Shown here: one piece after another, positions 52,706 to 59,303 of the stretch | How positions within the stretch are numbered: the first letter of the stretch is position 1 | Layout: each line of letters starts with the position of its first letter | Program-made: the position numbers and the translations under genes | Origin: VFMC01 sp046331225 | GTDB taxonomy: Bacteria > Actinomycetota > Acidimicrobiia > Acidimicrobiales > Ilumatobacteraceae | Assembly: GCA_046331225.1 (NCBI GenBank) | Contig: JAXLRF010000017.1 | Location: 5,481-69,480, forward strand | Direction of reading: 5' to 3' | DNA: 64,000 nt | Notes under the pieces: generated by a model | What the model was told of the DNA's origin: nothing | Database searches by the model: none | What the model saw: only the letters and a program-made list of their open reading frames with translations

Positions 52706-52730
52706 GCTGGGAGGACAAGGTCCTCCCAGC
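52706..52730 (+). terminator. 11-bp stem, 3-nt loop hairpin after the epimerase
   Basis: GCTGGGAGGAC (52706-52716) pairs exactly with GTCCTCCCAGC (52720-52730) around AAG. It lies 98 nt after the epimerase stop and 127 nt before the antitoxin gene. No U-tract. Confidence 0.6.
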
Positions 52731-52821
52731 CCAGAACCTCACCGTCAACACCCTCGACCTGACAGAGGAGGCATCGCTACGACCTCCCACCAGATCGAAC
52801 CGCCGTCGGCCCGCGACCACG

Positions 52822-52873
52822 TTGTACGAATCATTCGACCCGTCTACCTTTACGTTCATGGCACACGTAAAGG
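52822..52873 (+). promoter_or_regulatory. Toxin-antitoxin promoter with operator over the start codon
   Basis: TTGTAC (52822-52827), 17 bp and TACCTT (52845-52850) place the start of transcription at about ATG 52858. CCTTTACGT (52847-52855) and ACGTAAAGG (52865-52873) are a perfect 9-bp inverted repeat that covers the -10 and flanks the start codon. Binding there by the AbrB-fold antitoxin would block transcription. Confidence 0.75.
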
Positions 52874-53103
52874 AACGACGGCGGGGGGCGACCACCATCA
52901 GCTCCAAGAACCAGGTGACGATCCCGGTGGCGGAACTGCGCGCTGCCGGCCTCGAAGCAGGCGAGCGCCTCGTGGCCCGCGCCGACGGACCGGGGCGAGT
53001 CGTCCTCGAGCGCGAACACGACGTGCTCGCCGAGTTCGCCGGCGCCCTCAGCGGCGCCTACTCCGACGCGGGCCTCGACTCCCTGCGCGACGAATGGGAC
53101 TGA
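52858..53103 (+). CDS. AbrB/MazE-fold antitoxin
   Basis: An 81-aa DNA-binding antitoxin. The N-terminal swapped-hairpin domain is TTISSKNQVTIPVAELRAAG then ERLVARADGPGRVVLER; the acidic C-terminal tail (SDAGLDSLRDEWD) would bind the toxin. ATG 52858 has no ribosome binding site but lies seven bases after the -10 hexamer. The toxin start overlaps its last codons by 10 nt. Confidence 0.88.
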   Translation: MAHVKERRRGATTISSKNQVTIPVAELRAAGLEAGERLVARADGPGRVVLEREHDVLAEFAGALSGAYSDAGLDSLRDEWD

Positions 53104-53507
53104 TCCACCTCGACGCCGGCGTCGTCATCGGACTGCTCGACGGCACCGACGCCCACCACGCGTCGTCCACCCGCTCACTCGCCGAAGCCCTCCGGGCCGG
53201 TCATCGACTCGCCATGGCGGCATCAGCGTTCGCCGAGTGCCTCGTCGGGCCGTCGCGTCGAGGCCAACGCGCCGTCGACACAGTCGACGACCTCTTCGCT
53301 CGCCTGCCGATCGAGATCGTCCCCCTCGACGCAGCCATCGCACGGATGGCCGCCGGCATCCGAGCCAAGCACACATCGATGCGGCTCCCCGACACGTTCG
53401 TGATCGCGACCGCTGCACTCGCATCGGCCGATCGACTCGTCACCACCGACCGCAGATGGCCCGCAGCCCGCAAGCTCGGGATCGGCACCGTCATCGACAC
53501 CATCTGA
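53094..53507 (+). CDS. vapC: PIN-domain ribonuclease toxin (VapC type)
   Basis: A 137-aa RNase. The four acidic residues of the PIN active site are visible: Asp in LIHLDAGVVIGLL, Glu in SAFAECLVG, Asp in MRLPDTFVIATAA and Asp in LVTTDRRWPA. The start ATG overlaps the antitoxin gene by 10 nt, as is usual in vapBC. RNA target unknown. It is convergent with the ligase gene over a short hairpin. Confidence 0.92.
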   Translation: MGLIHLDAGVVIGLLDGTDAHHASSTRSLAEALRAGHRLAMAASAFAECLVGPSRRGQRAVDTVDDLFARLPIEIVPLDAAIARMAAGIRAKHTSMRLPDTFVIATAALASADRLVTTDRRWPAARKLGIGTVIDTI

Positions 53508-53529
53508 CCGGGATTCGTGCGCAGCGGCA

Positions 53530-53544
53530 CGACATCTCATGTCG
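53530..53544. terminator. Small hairpin between vapC and the acyl-CoA ligase
   Basis: CGACAT-CTC-ATGTCG, a 6-bp stem with 3-nt loop, lies in the 58-nt gap between two convergent genes. A weak bidirectional terminator is possible. Confidence 0.35.
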
Positions 53545-53565
53545 ATACGCGGTCAGCGCTCGAGG

Positions 53566-55137
53566 TCACGGACTGGGCGGCGCCGAGTCGAATCGGCGAG
53601 CGGCGTCCCAGGTGTCACCGTGGACGAGGAGGTGTTTGGCCACACGTTCAGAACTCGTCAGCGGGAACGCCTCGACGAACTGCACGTAGCGCGGCACCTT
53701 GAACGCTGCGAGCCGCTCAGCCGCGAAGACGTGGACCTCGTCGGCGGTGAGGTCGGCGTTCGACCTCACCACGAAGGCCTTCACCTCTTCGCCTCGTGCC
53801 TCATCTGGCACGCCGACCACGGCGGCCGCGGTGATCGACGGGTGCTGCACGAGCACCGCCTCGACCTCGGCGGCCGCCACGTTCTCGCCCGCTCGACGGA
53901 TCATGTCCTTCAACCGCCCGGTGAGCCGGAGCACGCTGTCGTCGGTGCGAGTCGCGAGGTCACCGGTGTGGAGCCAGCCTTCGCTGTCGATCACCTGCTC
54001 CGATTCCGGGCGGTTCCAGTAGCCGAGCATCATCGGCTGCCCGCGCACCTGCAACTCTCCGGATCCGGGGCCGGTGACCACACCGGTGTCATCGACGAGT
54101 CGGATCTCCTTCCCCGGCACGACGCTGCCGAGATGGCCGGTCCCGACGGTCCAGTCGTCGTCGAAGCCGCAGGCGAGATCGACTCCGGTCTCGGTCATGC
54201 CGAAGGCCTCGCGCCACGGCACTCCCCACCGTCGTTCGAACTCGCCGTGCAGCGCGGGAACGATGCCAGAACAGGTGACGAACCGCAGCCGGTGCCGCGT
54301 GTCGTCGGGGCCGGCCGGCAGGTTGGCGAGGAACACCGGCATCGTCCCGACCATGTAGCACCAGGTGACCTCGTGATCGCGCACGGCCTGCCAGAACGTG
54401 GACGGCGAGAAGCGAGGCAGGACGACGAGCGTCGCACCCGACATCAACGCCGCCATCAGGTTCCACTGCGGGTCCATGTACGAGAACGGCGCTGCCACGA
54501 GGATCACGTCGTCCGGGCCGAGCGAGGCGTGGTCCGCGGCGATGCCGCCGACCTGTTCCCAGTAGCGATGCGTCAACATGCACGCCTTCGGGAATCCGGT
54601 GGTACCCGAGGTGTACTGCAGGCTGCACAGATCGTCCGGGCCGGGGAGCTCGCCGAGATCGGGCGGCGGCGGGTCGGAGGCGACGTCCGACCAGTCGGCC
54701 ACACCCGGGTCGACGGGCGCGTCGAACGACACCAGCTGGAGTGCTCGGCCGAGGTCGAGTTCGGACGCGACGCGGCCGCCGTCGCGCGATGCGATGACGA
54801 GTCGCGCTCCCGAGTCATCGATCACGTGATGGAGGTCGGTGGATCGGTACGCGTGATTGGCCGGGACGACCACCGCGCCGATGCGGGACAGCGCCACCAG
54901 CGATGCCGGCCACCACACGTCGTTCGGCAGCATCACCACGACCCGGTCGCCGCGCCCGACGCCGGCTGCGACGAGGCGTGCGGCGAGACGGTCCGACAGC
55001 TCGCCGAGCTCGGCAGCCGTCCACGGACGATCGAACCGGAGCACGACACTGTCCGGCCGCCCGCGCCGGCGGCGTCCGAGCTGGGCCGCGAGGCCTGCCC
55101 CGGACGCCACCGGAACCGACGCGTGGCCCGTCGTCAC
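53566..55137 (-). CDS. AMP-forming acyl-CoA synthetase/ligase
   Basis: A 523-aa adenylate-forming enzyme. The P-loop is LQYTSGTTGFPKACMLTH (A3 motif); further motifs are FGMTETGVD (A5), GWLHTGDLATRTDDSVLRLT (A7), GRLKDMIRRAGENVAAAEVE (A8) and the catalytic Lys in TSSERVAKHLL (A10). CaiC-like or medium/aryl-acid ligases are closest by eye. Last gene of the large operon; ATG overlaps the stop of the binding protein (ATGA). It probably activates the acid released by the upstream hydrolases. Confidence 0.92.
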   Translation of the reverse strand: MTTGHASVPVASGAGLAAQLGRRRRGRPDSVVLRFDRPWTAAELGELSDRLAARLVAAGVGRGDRVVVMLPNDVWWPASLVALSRIGAVVVPANHAYRSTDLHHVIDDSGARLVIASRDGGRVASELDLGRALQLVSFDAPVDPGVADWSDVASDPPPPDLGELPGPDDLCSLQYTSGTTGFPKACMLTHRYWEQVGGIAADHASLGPDDVILVAAPFSYMDPQWNLMAALMSGATLVVLPRFSPSTFWQAVRDHEVTWCYMVGTMPVFLANLPAGPDDTRHRLRFVTCSGIVPALHGEFERRWGVPWREAFGMTETGVDLACGFDDDWTVGTGHLGSVVPGKEIRLVDDTGVVTGPGSGELQVRGQPMMLGYWNRPESEQVIDSEGWLHTGDLATRTDDSVLRLTGRLKDMIRRAGENVAAAEVEAVLVQHPSITAAAVVGVPDEARGEEVKAFVVRSNADLTADEVHVFAAERLAAFKVPRYVQFVEAFPLTSSERVAKHLLVHGDTWDAARRFDSAPPSP

Positions 55138-56564
55138 GCCCTGGCGTCGATCAGTTCGTCGGCGTATGCGAAGCAGTCACATGCGCTGTCGAGCGTGAAC
55201 GGCTGCAGGAAGTGCTGGCCGGTTCGACCGCCATCGGACAGGTCGAGCGTGCCCCACGCGGTCTCGTAGTCGGCGCCGAGCGCCGCAGCGGACGCAGCGA
55301 ACGTCGCCGCGTCGACCGAACCGTCGATCCCGGCGAGCACATCGGCGAGGAAGCTGACGTTCGCGCACGACACGAACGTGACACCTCGGGCATTGCCGTC
55401 CACGATCTCCTCCCCTGCCGCGGTCATCGTGTCGAGGCATTCGGTCGCCGCAGCGCCGAGGTTCGGTACTTGGCTGTCCTCAACTGCGGACCCGAACGCG
55501 AGACCGACCGTACCTGCGAGCGCGCCGGCCGGCAGCGTGGCCCGGACCGGCTCGGGCGTGTCGAAGGTGCTCATCGCCGGCTGCAGCACGAGGCCCTGCG
55601 AACCGGCCACGAGGACGGCGACGCCGATGCCGATGCCGTTGGGCTCGAGCGCGATCACCTTGGTGACACCGGCCTCCTGCATCGCGAGCACTTCTGTCGG
55701 CAGGACTTCCATGGACTTCTCGAAGCTGTCGGGCACCGACGCGACGTGGGCCGGCGTGACGCCGATGGCCTCGAGCGCCGGCGCGAGCGTCTCGTCGTAG
55801 ACGCGCTGGAACACGGGGTTGTCCGAGCTGACGACGACGCCGAGCGTCGCATCGGTGAAGAAGCCCTGCGCGTCGAGGATCGAGACGTAGGCAGCGGCGA
55901 ACTCATCGAGCAGCATCGTGTTCGGCGCCCACAGGTTCGGAGCTCCGTCGAGGATCTCCTGGTCGACCGGCTGCGTCGGCGAGCCGGCGATGTAGAGCGT
56001 GCCGGCCTGGCCGAGGCAGTCGAGATACGCGGTCGATGCATCGGTCCGCAATCCGAGCACGGCGAACACCTCGTTGTCCTTCGTGAACGTGTTGCACGCG
56101 GCGTTCTCCTGGGTCTCGGTGGGTGCTGCCGGGTCGAAGTCGGCCTTCACCAACGTGATCGTGCGACCGTTGATCCCACCCGCGGCGTTGATCTGGTCGA
56201 CCAGGATCGACACCTGCGCGCCGACCTCACGAACGGCGACTCCGGTGGTCGCGTCCTGCGCGGCCTGTGACTTCTCGTTCGTCTCGACGCCGATGACGAT
56301 CTCGGTGTCACTGACGCCCGGCCCGTCGACCGCGGCCGCGGTCGTCGCGGTCACGGCCTCGGTCGTCTCGGTCGGTTGATCGGCCGTCGTCGTCGCGGGG
56401 TCGGCGGTCGTCGTGGCAGGGTCGGTCGATGCCGAGGGTGCGGTCGTGTCCGCGACGGTCCCGGCGTCGTCCTCGGTGGTCGAGCACGCAGCGAGTGCGG
56501 CGACCAGGGCGACGCCGACGGCGAGCCGTCGGATGCGGGTCGGGGTGGACGGTCGGTGGTGCAT
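55134..56564 (-). CDS. Liv-type ABC transporter substrate-binding lipoprotein
   Basis: A 476-aa secreted binding protein (Peripla_BP_6 group). The N-terminus has a lipoprotein signal, GVALVAALAACS, with the lipid Cys near residue 28. A Thr/Ala/Pro linker (about 30-75) tethers the domain. The mature part begins DTEIVIGVETNEKSQAAQDA, with a lobe-hinge block INAAGGINGRTITLVKADFD. The operon carries both permease and ATPase functions for it as fusions. ATG 56564 is one base after the MFS-LivF gene. Ligand unknown. Confidence 0.9.
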   Translation of the reverse strand: MHHRPSTPTRIRRLAVGVALVAALAACSTTEDDAGTVADTTAPSASTDPATTTADPATTTADQPTETTEAVTATTAAAVDGPGVSDTEIVIGVETNEKSQAAQDATTGVAVREVGAQVSILVDQINAAGGINGRTITLVKADFDPAAPTETQENAACNTFTKDNEVFAVLGLRTDASTAYLDCLGQAGTLYIAGSPTQPVDQEILDGAPNLWAPNTMLLDEFAAAYVSILDAQGFFTDATLGVVVSSDNPVFQRVYDETLAPALEAIGVTPAHVASVPDSFEKSMEVLPTEVLAMQEAGVTKVIALEPNGIGIGVAVLVAGSQGLVLQPAMSTFDTPEPVRATLPAGALAGTVGLAFGSAVEDSQVPNLGAAATECLDTMTAAGEEIVDGNARGVTFVSCANVSFLADVLAGIDGSVDAATFAASAAALGADYETAWGTLDLSDGGRTGQHFLQPFTLDSACDCFAYADELIDARA

Positions 56565-56565
56565 G

Positions 56566-58803
56566 TCAGCTGTCTCCTGGGTCGGCGCTGTCGGTGGTGG
56601 TGGTCGGGTGGGTGGTGTGGGATGTGGTGGCGTCCGCGAAGAACACCGATCGGGCGAGGTCCGGCCGTTCGAGCAGCTCGCGGGCGGATCCCTCGAATCG
56701 CACGGATCCGCGCTCCATGAAGTAGGCGCGGTCGGCCAGCGCTGCCGCGACGTTGAGCGACTGCTCGACGACCACGACAGCGGTGCCGCGGCGATGCAGG
56801 TCGCGCACGAACTCGAGCAGCTGCGCGACGACGGTCGGTGCGAGTCCGAGTGAGAGCTCGTCGATGCAGAGCAGACGAGGCCGCAACAGCGTGGCCTTGG
56901 TGAGTGCGAGCATCTGCTGTTGCCCACCCGACAGGGTGACCGCAGGTCGATTGCGCGCGTCGTGCAGCGCCGGGAACGCTTCGAAGGCGCGCTCGACCGC
57001 GGCACCGAAGCCTGCCCGGTCCTGCCGAACGGTCCAGGCGTAGGCACGGAGGTGTTCGACGACGGACAGCTGTTCGAAGGTGCTCTTCCCGCCGGAGATC
57101 TGGACCACGCCGAGTCCGACGCGTCGCTCGGCGTCGACGTAGGTGATGTCCTTGCCGTCGAGCCGCACCGTCCCTCGTGCCGGCAGATGCAGCCCCGACA
57201 CGACGGAGAGCAGCGTCGACTTACCGGCCCCGTTCGTGCCCAGCAGGGCCACCATCTCGCCGTCGTGCACCGTGATGCCCGCGCCGAACAGCACCTGGAC
57301 CGAGCCGTACGAGAAGTCGATGTTGCGGCAGTCGAGCAGCGGGGGAACGTGTCCGGAACGGACGGCGTGGCGGAGCTCCTCCTCGTCGACGGTGTCGTCG
57401 ACGAGCCGCTCCAGGTCGTCGCCGACCGATCGGCCGGCGCGAGCGACGATCACCGCACAGAGGATCCCTGGGCCCGCGATCGCCGCGATCGCGCCAGCAG
57501 ACCCGAACCGCCGGTCGAGACCACCGAGCAGGAGGATGCCCCCGAGCCCGCCGACCGCGGAATACGCGATGCCGGACAGCGCCGCGAGATGGGGACGCAT
57601 GCGAGGCGGCACCACCGCCATCCCGGCCACCGAGGCGAGCGGGGCGACACAGGCGAGCAGCGCGAACGCCAGGCCGGTGAACGCGACCATGACGGGGAAC
57701 ACCGGGGACATCACCCCGACGATCAGCGAGCACATCGAGCTCCCGAGCAGCCAGGCAGCCCACCGCAGCAGCCCAGCCGGATCGGAGCCGTGTCGGCGTT
57801 GCGCCGGCGTGGCGAGCGAAGCGAGTGCGATCACCTGGACGACCGCGACGTAGGTGTAGAACGCGCTCCGCTCGCCCGCCCCGAGATCCCACCGGAAGTC
57901 GAGGAAGAAGAACATGTACGTGGTGAGCGGGATCATCGCGAGGCCGATCACCGCCCATGCCGCCAGCACCCGCCGGGCGGTGGGGATCAGCATCACGCGA
58001 CGTGCGATCTCGAAGAACCCCAGTGGGATCGGCTCGACGACATCGGCTCGGTCGTCGCCGAGCTCGTGGCGCAGCTCGGTCCGCACCAGCGCATCGTCGA
58101 AGCGGCCGAAGCCGGGGTCCCGGAGGCCGACGGCGACGACCGCGCCGACGAGGCACAGGGCACCGAGCACGACGAACACGCCTCGCCAGGTGAGATCCAG
58201 CCACACGACGCAGATCCCGACAACGACGGGCGACAGCACGTTGCCGGCTGCAGCGAACGACTCGTAGGTCGACACGGCGCGCACACGACGCGTGGGCTCG
58301 TAGCTGTCGAGCAGGAGTGGGTGGTGCACGGCGGTGGTCGACCCGGTCGAGATGCCGTCGAGGACGAGGACGACGAGGAGCATCCACATGCCGACGGCGA
58401 ACCCGGTGAGCATCGTGACCACACTCCAGGCGAAGGCCGACACCAGACTCACCAGCGCGCGTCGCGCGCGTCGCTGGACCAGTGCCGCCGCAGGGAGCGC
58501 TGCGAGCGTGATCGCCAAGGTCTTCAACGCGACGAGCGCCGCGAGCCGGTCACGATCGATGCCGACGCCCCGTGCGATCTCGGGTCCGAGGACGAACACG
58601 GCGAACGACTGGAGCCGGTCGACGGCGACCAGCAGGCCGAGCGCGACCACCGGATAGAGGCCGGCGGCACCCGACCGGAGACCGTCGGACCCACGACCGA
58701 CGGCGTCGTCCGAGGCGTCCGGGGCGCCGAGCAACCGGGCTGCTGCTCGCCGGCGACGCGTCGCAGCGAGTTCGGCGGCCTCGGGGGACGACGTCTGCGT
58801 CAC
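56566..58803 (-). CDS. MFS transporter domain fused to a LivF-type ABC ATPase
   Basis: A 745-aa fusion. Residues ~45-470 form a 12-helix MFS-like domain (LYPVVALGLLVAVDRLQSFA; SAFYTYVAVVQVIALASLA; LSGIAYSAVGGLGGILLLGG). Residues ~500-730 are a full ABC ATPase: Walker A LLGTNGAGKSTLLSVV, signature LSGGQQQMLALTKA, Walker B RLLCIDELSLGL and VVVVEQSLNVAAALADRAYF, all of LivF type. GTG 58803 overlaps the stop of the exported-protein gene as GTGA. Which transport mode the MFS part uses is unknown. Confidence 0.88.
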   Translation of the reverse strand: MTQTSSPEAAELAATRRRRAAARLLGAPDASDDAVGRGSDGLRSGAAGLYPVVALGLLVAVDRLQSFAVFVLGPEIARGVGIDRDRLAALVALKTLAITLAALPAAALVQRRARRALVSLVSAFAWSVVTMLTGFAVGMWMLLVVLVLDGISTGSTTAVHHPLLLDSYEPTRRVRAVSTYESFAAAGNVLSPVVVGICVVWLDLTWRGVFVVLGALCLVGAVVAVGLRDPGFGRFDDALVRTELRHELGDDRADVVEPIPLGFFEIARRVMLIPTARRVLAAWAVIGLAMIPLTTYMFFFLDFRWDLGAGERSAFYTYVAVVQVIALASLATPAQRRHGSDPAGLLRWAAWLLGSSMCSLIVGVMSPVFPVMVAFTGLAFALLACVAPLASVAGMAVVPPRMRPHLAALSGIAYSAVGGLGGILLLGGLDRRFGSAGAIAAIAGPGILCAVIVARAGRSVGDDLERLVDDTVDEEELRHAVRSGHVPPLLDCRNIDFSYGSVQVLFGAGITVHDGEMVALLGTNGAGKSTLLSVVSGLHLPARGTVRLDGKDITYVDAERRVGLGVVQISGGKSTFEQLSVVEHLRAYAWTVRQDRAGFGAAVERAFEAFPALHDARNRPAVTLSGGQQQMLALTKATLLRPRLLCIDELSLGLAPTVVAQLLEFVRDLHRRGTAVVVVEQSLNVAAALADRAYFMERGSVRFEGSARELLERPDLARSVFFADATTSHTTHPTTTTDSADPGDS

Positions 58804-59303
58804 GACGTCACCTCGGCCACGTCGACCTCGATCCACGCCACCGACTCACCGACGCGACGAAGTCGGTCGTCGAGGACGATCACCGAGACCTCGTGCCTTC
58901 GCTGCTGCTCATCGGAGACGCCATGGCGAACCGGGAGTCGACTGATCACGAGGTCACTGCTGTCGGTGACGAAGACATCGCGGCTCGCGAGCGCCGCTGT
59001 CCGACATGCCTGGTCGCACCGCGCGGGCTCGCGCAACTCTGCAGGGAGCAGGGACTCGATCGACGTACCGGGACGCGGCGGGAAGCGGTCCACCAGCACC
59101 GCGAAGTGGCGCTCCTCCACACGGGGCGCGTCGAGCGTCCACGCGACCTCGAACGGCACGGTGATCTCGCTCCGATCACCCGGGGCCTCGATCGTCAGCC
59201 GATGGTCCTCGCGGAACGCGAGCCCCTCCGGGATGCAGCCGCTCGAGAAGAGCATCGCCGACACGGCGACCGTGGCGGTCAGCCAGCGGCCGATCGCACT
59301 CAT
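58800..59303 (-). CDS. Small exported protein, possible lipoprotein
   Basis: A 167-aa protein with a signal sequence WLTATVAVSAMLFSSGC; the Cys at about residue 24 may be lipidated, though the -3 position is Ser rather than Leu. The mature part resembles an all-beta domain (LTIEAPGDRSEITVPFEVAW; EVSVIVLDDRLRRVGESVAW) and has two more Cys (RCDQACRTA). I do not recognise a family. It overlaps both neighbouring fusion genes by four bases, so it is probably a dedicated part of the transporter. Confidence 0.7.
   Translation of the reverse strand: MSAIGRWLTATVAVSAMLFSSGCIPEGLAFREDHRLTIEAPGDRSEITVPFEVAWTLDAPRVEERHFAVLVDRFPPRPGTSIESLLPAELREPARCDQACRTAALASRDVFVTDSSDLVISRLPVRHGVSDEQQRRHEVSVIVLDDRLRRVGESVAWIEVDVAEVTS

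Noticed and set aside
56566..58803. MFS-LivF fusion as two genes merged by a sequencing error
   Set aside because: The frame is continuous, the linker (about residues 470-500) is ordinary coding sequence, and there is no internal ribosome binding site with a start codon before the ATPase that I can see.
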